Shown here piece by piece: positions 49,977-57,118 of a stretch of DNA of 57,118 nt. Source of the stretch: Pseudomonas cedrina subsp. fulgida (GTDB lineage Bacteria; Pseudomonadota; Gammaproteobacteria; Pseudomonadales; Pseudomonadaceae); contig JAFHKH010000158.1 in assembly GCA_016937595.1 (NCBI GenBank), positions 1-57,118 of the forward strand, read 5' to 3'. Under the pieces are notes generated by a model that did no database searches, was not told the origin of the DNA, and saw nothing but the letters and a program-made list of their open reading frames with translations. Position numbers and translations under genes: made by a program. How positions within the stretch are numbered: position 1 is the stretch's first letter; each line of letters begins with the position of its first letter.

Positions 49977-50222
49977 ATGAAACTGTTTACCCTCGGCTTT
50001 GCCGCTTTGCTCGCTACCGGTTCCGTGTTTGCCGCCGAACCCGTGATCCACGACAAAACCGGCTTCTTCGTCCACCTGGACGTGGCGAAAGTGCTGTCGA
50101 GCACTGACACCTACGGCCAGTGCGGCGTCGTTCCGGCGCGGCTCGACTACCTGGACAGCCAGGGCCGCGAACATGAGTTGGACTACCAGGTCCTCGCCAC
50201 CGGTTGCGCCAGTGACAATTGA
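49977..50222 (+). CDS. DUF2790 periplasmic protein
   Basis: An 81-residue secreted protein: signal peptide MKLFTLGFAALLATGSVFAA, then the DUF2790 pattern LDVAKVLSSTDTYGQCGVVP and LDYLDSQGREHELDYQVLAT with two cysteines. Such genes often sit beside metal-responsive two-component systems in Pseudomonas, as here. GAGAG lies before ATG. In the same frame upstream a lipoprotein-like signal (YTLVIILLVGCS, 49870-49905) suggests another short gene with lost frame. Confidence 0.8.
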   Translation: MKLFTLGFAALLATGSVFAAEPVIHDKTGFFVHLDVAKVLSSTDTYGQCGVVPARLDYLDSQGREHELDYQVLATGCASDN

Positions 50223-50264
50223 TCGGGCTACACTTGCGCAACGCATTGAAACAGAGCACGTGCC

Positions 50265-50936
50265 ATGAATATTCTCGTAGTCGAAGACGAACCCAAGGCC
50301 GGCAATTACCTGCTCAACGGCCTCCAGGAGCTGGGTTACTCCGTCAGCCTCGCCCGAGACGGCGTGGATGGCCTGCACCAGGCCCTGGAAACGCCGTTCG
50401 ATGTGATCGTGCTGGATGTGATGATGCCGAAAATGGATGGCTGGGAAGTGCTGCGCCGCTTGCGCAAGGAAGCCGACACACCGGTACTTTTCCTGACGGC
50501 CCGCGATGATATTGCCGACCGCATCAAGGGCCTGGAATTGGGTGCCGATGACTACCTGATCAAGCCGTTCTCCTTCGCCGAACTGGTGGCACGCTTGCGT
50601 ACCTTGACCCGCCGCGGCCCCAGCCGGGAAGAAGAACACCTGCAGATCGCCGACCTGCAGATCGATGTGCTCAAGCGCCGCGTGACCCGCGCCGGCACCC
50701 GTATCACCCTGACCAACAAAGAGTTCGCCCTGCTGCATCTGTTCGCGACCCATCAGGACCAGGTGCTGTCCCGTTCATTAATCGCGTCGCGGGTGTGGGA
50801 CATGAATTTCGACAGTGACACCAATGTGGTGGACGTAGCCGTGCGGCGCCTGCGCCTGAAAATCGACGACCCTTTCCAGCTCAAGCTGATCCACAGCGTG
50901 CGTGGCATCGGCTACCGCTTCGATACCCAGCCATGA
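50265..50936 (+). CDS. OmpR-family response regulator, heavy-metal type
   Basis: A 223-residue regulator. Receiver domain: acidic pair VVEDEP at 6-10, phospho-acceptor Asp in [16 protein letters not shown] near residue 51, Thr in VLFLTARDD, Lys in YLIKPFSF. C-terminal winged helix from about 125 with [20 protein letters not shown] and [15 protein letters not shown]. Closest in look to CopR/CusR/CzcR. It overlaps the kinase gene by 4 bp. Likely targets are metal or envelope stress genes, perhaps the adjacent DUF2790 gene. Confidence 0.9.
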   Translation: MNILVVEDEPKAGNYLLNGLQELGYSVSLARDGVDGLHQALETPFDVIVLDVMMPKMDGWEVLRRLRKEADTPVLFLTARDDIADRIKGLELGADDYLIKPFSFAELVARLRTLTRRGPSREEEHLQIADLQIDVLKRRVTRAGTRITLTNKEFALLHLFATHQDQVLSRSLIASRVWDMNFDSDTNVVDVAVRRLRLKIDDPFQLKLIHSVRGIGYRFDTQP

Positions 50937-52332
50937 ACAAGCGCCGTCACTATTCGATGACCTTGCGCCTGGCGCTGATTTTCGCCTTGCTCGCTTTCGC
51001 CCTGCTGGCCACCTTGGGTGTGGCGCTGTACCGCGAGCTGGAGCGGGAATTGATCATGCGTGACGATGCCGCCTTGATTTCCCGCGTCGATCAACTGCGC
51101 AACTTGCTCAACGACAGCAACACCCTCGACCTGATCAAGACCAAGCCAGAATTGTTCCAGAATATGCTGGGCAACCATGAGGCGATATTGAGCATCGCGG
51201 CGCCGGGACACAAACCGCTGTTGCTGGTGAATCCGGGCAACATCGATCTGCCGTCCGTGCCCCCCGTCGCGCGAGACCACGTGCTGGGCCTTGCCGACGT
51301 GCACCATCTGCCCGGCGTGAATGGCGTCCCCTTCTCCACCGTCGCCGCCTCCATCGACTCCGGCGACCTGGGCAGCCTCCAAGTCACCAGCGGGCGCTTG
51401 ATGACCGAACGCACCGCCGTACTCGCCAGCTATCGGTTGAGCGTTTATATCCTGGCAAGCATCGCGGCCATCATCCTGGCCGTGGTCGGCTACCTGCTTG
51501 TCCATCGCGGGCTTCTGCCGTTGCGGCGCCTGGCCCGCCACGCCCACGGTATCGGCGTCGGCAACCTCGCCGAACGCCTCGACAGCCAAGCGCGCCAAAA
51601 GAACTGCTGCCGATGATTGATTCGTTCAACACCATGCTGGAACGGCTGGCCAAGGGCTTTGTACAACTGGGCCAGGTGTCCACCGACATGGCTCACGAAC
51701 TGCGCACGCCCATCAATAATCTGCTGGGAGAAACCCAGGTCGCCCTGCAACAGAGCCGCAGCACCGAAAGCTATCAGCAACTGCTGGCGTCGAATGTCGA
51801 AGAGCTTGAACGCCTGGCGCGCATGCTCGACAACATGCTGTTCCTGGCCCGTACCGACCCGGCCAGCGCCCTGCGTCAACGCCAGGCGCTCAGTGCGGCG
51901 GATGAGGTGGAACGAATCGCCGAGTACTTTGAAGGCTTGGCGGGCGACGTCGACATCAGCATTCATGCCAGCGGAGAAGGCGTGATCTGGGCGGAACCGA
52001 TGTTGCTGCGCCGGGCCTTGGCGAATCTGTGTGCCAACGCCATCAAATACGGTGCGCCGGGCACCGAGTTGATGATCCAGGCGGTGCCCACGACGGGCGG
52101 CATCAACCTCAGGGTCAGCAACCACGGCGAAACCATTGCTGCCGAGCATCTGTCGCGCTTGTTCGAACGGTTTTACCGGGTCGATGAGTCGCGGGAACGC
52201 TCAGCCCAATCCAATGGGTTGGGGCTGTCGATTGTAGCGACCATCATGCAGCTGCATAACGGGCGGTACAGCGTGAGCAGTGACGCGGGGGTGACGTGTT
52301 TTGAGTTGTTCTTTCCGCAGCGCGAGGACTGA
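50933..52332 (+). CDS. Heavy-metal-type sensor histidine kinase (frameshift)
   Basis: About 466 residues. Membrane helices at about 13-33 and 165-187 flank a periplasmic sensor region; HAMP follows ([20 protein letters not shown]). The frame breaks near 51600 by one missing base, then DHp with [20 protein letters not shown] carrying the phospho-His, N box [18 protein letters not shown], and G box [16 protein letters not shown]. Architecture fits CusS/CopS-type kinases. ATGA overlap with the regulator gene. Confidence 0.9.
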
Positions 52333-52461
52333 ACAGCCGGCACCCGACGCCTGGTGTTATTTTGCAAAGGTTTGGCGCTTAACGTTGGACCGAGGTCGCA
52401 CTACTCTCGGTTCCCAAGCGGCTCAAGGCAGAGCCGGTAACGGGAAAACGGAGAGTCGAGA

Positions 52462-52686
52462 ATGGAAATACGATTAGGTTTACTGGAAAAGGGGCTGGCT
52501 GAAATGAACGAAAAGCTGATCACCGTTTCGAGCCGGGCAGATGCCATGGATAAGCACTTCGCCTCCAAGGCAGACCTGGCTGACACTGAACTGAATCTTA
52601 TCAAGTGGTACGTGGCAACCGCATTCGCGATGACCGGCCTGGCCTGCGCCATTACCTTCGGGCTTACCCGACTGTTCGCAACCTGA
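52462..52686 (+). CDS. Small coiled-coil membrane protein
   Basis: A 74-residue protein: an amphipathic N-terminal helix (RLGLLEKGLAEMNEKLITVS, residues 4-23), a linker with DKHFASKADLADTE, and one C-terminal membrane helix (WYVATAFAMTGLACAITFGL). The layout is like DUF1640-type or mitochondrial-CCDC90-like small proteins. GGAG lies upstream of ATG. Function unknown. Confidence 0.65.
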   Translation: MEIRLGLLEKGLAEMNEKLITVSSRADAMDKHFASKADLADTELNLIKWYVATAFAMTGLACAITFGLTRLFAT

Positions 52687-52701
52687 GGTTGATCGGGCCG
52701 G

Positions 52702-53343
52702 TCAACTGACCTGCCCGCCCGCCTCTTTGACATCCACGGGTGTTTGCCACGCGGCCGTTACCGCCGCCTGCAATCCTGCCACCACCGTGTCCAGCTCCAT
52801 CGAGGGTCTTTGCGAACCCGTCACCTGCTCCGGCAGAAGCGGTACATGAATAAACCCGCTGCGCACGGACGTCGCGGCCAGGGCATGCTGCAATAGATAA
52901 AACACCTGGTTGCAGACAAACGTCCCCGCCGTCTGCGATACCGAGGCCGCGATGCCCGCTTCGCGCACGGCCTTGACCATCGCCTTGATCGGCAATGTAG
53001 TGAAGTACGCCGCCGGGCCGCCCGCCACGACGGCCGTATCAATGGGCTGCTCGCCCAGGTTATCCGGAATGCGGGCATCGTTGATATTGATCGCCACCCG
53101 CTCGAACGAGATATCGCTGCGCCCCGGGCCCAGGCCGGTCGCAATCACCATGGCCGGGTGCAACTCGTCGATCAGTTGGGCCAGGCACTCACCGGCGGTG
53201 GCAAACGCGCAAGGCAGTCGATGCGCAACAATCCGCACACCATCTTCCACCTGCACGCCGTCCAGTTGGCGCACCGCCTCCCAGGACGGATTCACCGAAT
53301 CTTGATCAAAGGGCTCGAAGCCCGTCAGCAATACAGTGCGCAT
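52702..53343 (-). CDS. pcp: Pyroglutamyl peptidase I
   Basis: A 213-residue C15 cysteine peptidase. MRTVLLTGFEPFDQDSVNPS at the start, catalytic Glu in SFERVAININDARIPDN, Cys in SQTAGTFVCNQVFYLLQ and His in GFIHVPLLPEQ. It removes N-terminal pyroglutamate. ATG 53343 gives the usual family start; a longer version from 53355 overlaps DUF979 by 4 bp. It follows DUF969 and DUF979, a conserved trio. Confidence 0.93.
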   Translation of the reverse strand: MRTVLLTGFEPFDQDSVNPSWEAVRQLDGVQVEDGVRIVAHRLPCAFATAGECLAQLIDELHPAMVIATGLGPGRSDISFERVAININDARIPDNLGEQPIDTAVVAGGPAAYFTTLPIKAMVKAVREAGIAASVSQTAGTFVCNQVFYLLQHALAATSVRSGFIHVPLLPEQVTGSQRPSMELDTVVAGLQAAVTAAWQTPVDVKEAGGQVS

Positions 53344-53351
53344 TCTCGGCC

Positions 53352-54302
53352 TCACATCAACAGATAAAGCAGAACGATATTAACCACCAGCATCATCAAA
53401 GCCGTCGGCAACTGGGCCTTGATCACTGCGTTTTTATCCGGCAACTCCAGCAGCGCCGCCGGCACGATATTGAAGTTGGCGGCCATCGGGGTCATCAAGG
53501 TCCCGCAATAGCCCGAGAACATGCCGATCGCCGCCATCACCGCCGGGTTGCCGCCGTAGATACCCACCAGCACCGGCACGCCGACGCCGCCGGTCATCAC
53601 CGGAAACGCCGCGAAACCATTGCCCATGATCACTGTAAACAACGCCATGCCCAGCACATAGACCATGACCGCCACCAATTTGAAATCCAGGTTGATATAG
53701 GTGGTAGTGACATGGGCAACGGCGGTGCCGACCCCCGCTTCGTTAAACAACAAACCGAGCATCGCCAGCATCTGCGGAAGCACCATGGCCCAGCCCAGGG
53801 CTTCGGTGAGGCGCCGGGATTCGCGCAAGGCTTGCACCGGTGTATCGCGGGTCAGCCAGCAGGCCAGGCCCAGGGCGATCAGGCAGCCGATGCCAAGGGA
53901 GACAAAGGTGGTGTTCTTCGGGTCCAGCAGCGGCACGCCGCCAATCTCGGTGTGCTTGAGCAATACCGAGCCGATCACCGTGGTAAGGGGAATGGCCAAC
54001 GCCGGGATAAACAGCTTGTGGCCCAGCCGACCGGCACTGGCACGGGCATCCTTGTCATGCAGCTCGGCATGCTTGCCACGACCTACACCGCCCATACCGG
54101 CGATCAACGCCATTACCACGAGGCCAGCCCCGATGGCCACCGACGGCAGCCGCTCACCGATCAGAAACGGAATGGCGAACAGCAGCCAGAACAGTGCCGT
54201 TGACCAGCGCTTGGGATGGGTTCGGTCCATCAAGATCATGCCTGCGGTGATCAGCAGCAGGGCCCCAGCCAGCCAATAGAGGTATTGAATCGAAATGATC
54301 AT
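53352..54302 (-). CDS. DUF979 membrane protein
   Basis: A 316-residue protein with about nine membrane helices, including FGVL-type gates such as VMGNGFAAFPVMTGGVGVP near residue 225 and SGYCGTLMTPMAANFNIVPA near 265, typical of DUF979. It overlaps the DUF969 gene by 4 bp. The DUF969-DUF979 pair probably forms a two-part transporter; next to pcp, 5-oxoproline or a pyroglutamyl peptide is a likely substrate. Confidence 0.85.
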   Translation of the reverse strand: MIISIQYLYWLAGALLLITAGMILMDRTHPKRWSTALFWLLFAIPFLIGERLPSVAIGAGLVVMALIAGMGGVGRGKHAELHDKDARASAGRLGHKLFIPALAIPLTTVIGSVLLKHTEIGGVPLLDPKNTTFVSLGIGCLIALGLACWLTRDTPVQALRESRRLTEALGWAMVLPQMLAMLGLLFNEAGVGTAVAHVTTTYINLDFKLVAVMVYVLGMALFTVIMGNGFAAFPVMTGGVGVPVLVGIYGGNPAVMAAIGMFSGYCGTLMTPMAANFNIVPAALLELPDKNAVIKAQLPTALMMLVVNIVLLYLLM

Positions 54303-55015
54303 TGCGCGACCTCCCCTGGGGCGGCGGCGGGCGTCATCTCACGGGCGAGCTTTCGGTCAAACCGATGCAGGCGGATCGCATGGATGATAAACGCGCAAAT
54401 TGCCGTTGGAATCCCCCACACCGCAATGTGCAGTGGTTCCACATCAATCCCCGAACCGAGCAGGAACGTGTGCATCAACGCGATCGCACCAAAGGCGACA
54501 AAGATATCTTCACCAAAAAATAGACCGACATTGTCCGTCGCGGCGCACATCGCCAACACTTTGTGACGCAACGCATCCGGCAGTTTGCCGTAACGCTTTT
54601 CTGCGGCGCCCTCGGCCATTGGCGCCAGCAGCGGGCGCACCATTTGCGGGTGCCCGCCTAGGCTGGTCAAGCCCATGGCGGCCGTGGATTCGCGCACAAA
54701 CAGGTACATGATCAACAAGCGCCCGACCGTGGCGCGTTCAAACCGTGCAATCCAGTTCTGCGCATGCAGGCGCAACCCGTGGCGCTCCAGCAGGCCGATG
54801 ACCGCGAGGGGCAACAACAGGATCAATTGCAGGGCGCGGGTTTGAAGGAAGCCATCGCCCATGGCGGCGAGGATTTTTTCCAGGGGAAAATGGGCGGCGA
54901 ATCCGGTGGCGATAGCGGCGGCGGTGACCACCAACAGAGGGTTGATGCGCAGAACAAAGCCAACCACGATCACAAGTACGCCGATCAACGGCCATAAGTT
55001 CACAACAGTTTGCAT
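54299..55015 (-). CDS. DUF969 membrane protein
   Basis: A 238-residue integral membrane protein with about six helices: LWPLIGVLVIVVGFVLRINP at the start, RESTAAMGLTSLGGHPQMVR near residue 110 and DNVGLFFGEDIFVAFGAIAL near 165. ATG 55015 is used; a GGAG-like site (GAGAGG) lies upstream. First gene of DUF969-DUF979-pcp. Confidence 0.85.
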   Translation of the reverse strand: MQTVVNLWPLIGVLVIVVGFVLRINPLLVVTAAAIATGFAAHFPLEKILAAMGDGFLQTRALQLILLLPLAVIGLLERHGLRLHAQNWIARFERATVGRLLIMYLFVRESTAAMGLTSLGGHPQMVRPLLAPMAEGAAEKRYGKLPDALRHKVLAMCAATDNVGLFFGEDIFVAFGAIALMHTFLLGSGIDVEPLHIAVWGIPTAICAFIIHAIRLHRFDRKLAREMTPAAAPGEVAQ

Positions 55016-55490
55016 GGCGGAGAGGTCCTTAAATGCGCGCTGCGGCGCCATTACAGCAGGATGTGAACAAAGGGTTCACAACAGGAAGTGGCGTGCAGTC
55101 GGCTCGGTTTTTTATTGTTGACCCGAAAGGTCGAGCGTCAGTGGCGGCAACTTTGCTGCCTGGAGATGGGAGGTGTCCAACAAGAAAAATTGTTGCTGCG
55201 AACCAATAAATTTTGTGGGTGATTGGACGGCGCACGTAACACGATGTGGACAGGCCAAAGGGGATTCTCGCGTCTTAATGCCGCCCGTTGATCAGGCAAA
55301 TGCGGGTGACTGGAGCACGCCTCCCTCACGCCAGCGACTACACCCCACCCGGCGCAAACGCGTGTTCTCATTCGGGTTCGTCATGTTTTTGCTAGTGGTG
55401 GCGGTGGTTGAATGGGTGTTGCTACAGGGGGGCAGCGCCATTTGCCAGGTGCGGCTTTTGCAAAAATTTTGCAAATCGCAGGCAACAAAA

Positions 55491-55516
55491 AAGGGCCCAC
55501 CTTTCGGTGAGCCCTT
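55491..55516 (-). terminator. tRNA-Val terminator
   Basis: Stem AAGGGCCCACC / GGTGAGCCCTT with one mismatch and a TTTC-type loop, followed on the minus strand by TTTTTT. It lies 30 bp past the tRNA. The stretch 55016-55490 otherwise shows no supportable gene. Confidence 0.85.
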
Positions 55517-55545
55517 CGAGACCGCCCAGCAGAGCGGATTTTGTG

Positions 55546-55622
55546 TGGTAGGCGCGATTGGACTCGAACCAACGACCCCCACCATGTCAAGGTGGTGCTC
55601 TAACCAACTGAGCTACGTGCCT
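55546..55622 (-). tRNA. tRNA-Val, anticodon GAC
   Basis: 77 nt with encoded CCA. Anticodon arm CCACC, loop TTGACAT, GGTGG. The acceptor AGGCACG pairs with CGCGCCT at six of seven positions (one A-C mismatch). The D-arm GCTC...GAGC and T-arm loop GTTCGAGTC are normal. Confidence 0.95.
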
Positions 55623-55805
55623 GCTGTGAGGCGGCATTCTACGGAATTCCCGAGGGGTGTCAACATCTTTTTTGCAGCTAACCCTATGAATATGCGAATT
55701 TTTTATTTGCGTGGGCATGCCCGTGGATTTCGCGCGGCTGGCAGGCAATTTTCAACTCAGGTAGGATCGGTGCACTCGTAAAAAATATAAAACAGAGGTT
55801 CCAGG

Positions 55806-57088
55806 ATGGCGAACACGCCCTACCCCCAGTCGTATTACGCCGCTTCCGCGAATGCCGTTGCACCTCGGCCGGTATTGCAAGGCGAGGTTGAAACCGATGT
55901 CTGCGTGATTGGCGCCGGTTATACCGGCCTCTCCAGCGCGCTGTTCCTGCTGGAGAACGGTTTTCGTGTGACAGTGCTGGAGGCCGCCAAGGTGGGGTTT
56001 GGCGCCTCGGGCCGCAATGGCGGGCAGATCGTCAACAGCTACAGCCGTGATATCGACGTGATCGAGCGCAGCGTCGGGCCTCAGCAGGCGCAATTGCTGG
56101 GGCAGATGGCGTTTGAAGGCGGCCGGATCATTCGCGAGCGAGTGGCCAAGTATCAGATCCAATGCGACTTGAAGGACGGCGGTGTATTCGCCGCCCTCAA
56201 CAGCAAGCACATGGGCCACCTGGAGTCGCAGAAACGCCTGTGGGAACGCTACGGTCATGCGCAGCTGGAGTTGCTGGACGAACGCCGTATTCGCGAGGTG
56301 GTGGCCTGCGACAACTACGTCGGCGGCCTGCTGGACATGAGCGGCGGGCACATCCACCCACTTAACCTGGCACTCGGCGAAGCGGCCGCCGTGGAATCCC
56401 TGGGAGGTACGATCTACGAGCAGTCGGCGGCGGTGCGCATCGAGCGCGGCGCCAACCCGGTGGTGCACACTGCCGAGGGTCGGGTCAGGGCCAAGTTCAT
56501 CATTGTCGCGGGCAATGCGTACCTGGGCAACCTGGTGCAGGAACTGGCGGCCAAGTCGATGCCTTGCGGCACCCAAGTGATCACCACGGCGCCCCTGGGT
56601 GATGAGCTGGCCAAGACACTGCTGCCGCAGGATTACTGCGTCGAAGATTGTAATTACCTGCTCGACTACTACCGCCTCACCCGCGACAAGCGCCTGGTCT
56701 TCGGCGGTGGCGTGGTATATGGCGCGCGCGACCCGGCGAACATTGAGGCGATCATCCGTCCGAAAATGCTCAAGGCCTTCCCGCAGCTCAAGGATGTGAA
56801 GATCGACTACGCGTGGACCGGTAATTTCCTGCTGACCCTGTCGCGCTTGCCGCAAGTGGGTCGCCTGGGCGACAACGTCTACTACTCGCAAGGCTGCAGT
56901 GGCCATGGCGTGACGTACACGCACTTGGCGGGCAAGGTACTGGCGGAGGCGCTCAGAGGGCAGGCGGAACGTTTTGATGCGTTTGCCGACCTGCCGCACT
57001 ACCCGTTCCCGGGTGGGCAACTGCTGCGCACGCCGTTTGCGGCGCTGGGCGCCTGGTATTACGGGTTGCGGGATAAGTTGGGGTCTGA
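55806..57088 (+). CDS. FAD-dependent gamma-glutamylputrescine oxidoreductase-like (PuuB/DAO family)
   Basis: About 427 residues. The N-terminal FAD site VCVIGAGYTGLSSALFLLEN is near residues 32-51, GFGASGRNGGQIVNS near 65 and, near the C-terminus, YYSQGCSGHGVTYTHLAGKV, all typical of DAO-fold amine oxidases and the PuuB group of polyamine catabolism. The frame as given runs off the window, but a missing G in the GGGG at 57080-57083 would give a stop at 57086-57088 and a normal length. Bases after that look like a REP half, i.e. intergenic DNA. No ribosome site is obvious beyond GAGG (55794-55797) before ATG. Confidence 0.85.
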
Positions 57089-57118
57089 CCCCTTCCAACT
57101 GTGGGAGCGGCTGCTCGC

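Noticed and set aside
55173..55781. Plus-strand frame spanning the tRNA-Val region
   Set aside because: It runs through the terminator and tRNA and shows no protein-like composition.
55752..57098. Long open frame on the minus strand (about 448 residues) at the right edge
   Set aside because: The plus strand encodes a clear FAD-dependent oxidoreductase with all its motifs; the minus frame is its antisense shadow, common in GC-rich DNA.

Overview
This window looks like the chromosome of a Pseudomonas of the fluorescens group. It carries the classic gamma-proteobacterial thrS-infC-rpmI-rplT-pheS-pheT-ihfA-merR block, Pseudomonas small-protein families (DUF1654, DUF2790, DUF1652-like), REP/REPIN palindromes around the core GAGCNNGCTC, and an rbsBACRKD + nucleoside hydrolase operon. 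Function calls rest on motifs and family resemblance read by eye; no database search was run.

Layout. (1) 104-3343: a large UPF1/Dna2-like SF1 helicase. (2) 3416-27628: a genomic island bounded by two 127-bp imperfect direct repeats (about 90% identical by eye). Each repeat holds the 3' tail of an integrase gene, a terminator hairpin and the 3' part of a tRNA-Pro gene; the intact tRNA-Pro(GGG) is at 27591-27667. The island carries a TetR regulator, a bimodular NRPS (C-A-T-C-A-T-TE), an FAD monooxygenase, an SDR, a PaaN-like aldehyde dehydrogenase, a phosphopantetheinyl transferase and an MFS exporter, then a second TetR gene, a MetX-like alpha/beta-hydrolase, a PQQ dehydrogenase and a second MFS exporter. 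Its right end is decayed mobile DNA: a HigBA-type toxin-antitoxin pair whose toxin is 5'-truncated beside a REP element, small orphan genes and an integrase remnant. (3) 27757-35039: the core translation block on the minus strand. (4) 35405-37449: small secreted, cold-shock and lipoprotein genes. (5) 37483-44443: ribose operon plus periplasmic nucleoside hydrolase. (6) 44997-49692: periplasmic glutaminase-asparaginase, an SOS-type DUF1654-endonuclease I pair, a SPOR lipoprotein, csrA/rsmA and a HAD phosphatase. (7) 49977-57118: DUF2790 with a metal-type two-component system, the DUF969-DUF979-pcp operon, tRNA-Val(GAC) and a PuuB-like oxidoreductase at the window edge.

The most interesting system is the NRPS island. 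The first adenylation domain reads as serine (DVWHFSLVDK). The second reads DVQFGSQVVK, a proline-like frame with three pocket changes. An FAD monooxygenase follows directly, an architecture shared with brabantamide, legonmycin and pyrrolizixenamide pathways, but this cluster adds an SDR lacking the canonical catalytic lysine, a PaaN-like dehydrogenase and its own PPTase. A 17-nt identical operator element lies upstream of both MFS exporters, suggesting common control.

Data-quality warning. About 25 genes or segments, including the essential pheT and thrS, are broken by frameshifts. All but one are explained by a single missing base, usually in a short homopolymer. I therefore annotate whole genes across the shifts and treat these as probable assembly or sequencing errors rather than pseudogenes.

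Regulatory signals of note are a thrS leader hairpin whose 7-nt loop copies the tRNA-Thr(GGU) anticodon loop, an AauR-type inverted repeat plus sigma-54 promoter before the asparaginase gene, a LexA box before DUF1654-endA, and a perfect LacI-type palindrome before rbsB.
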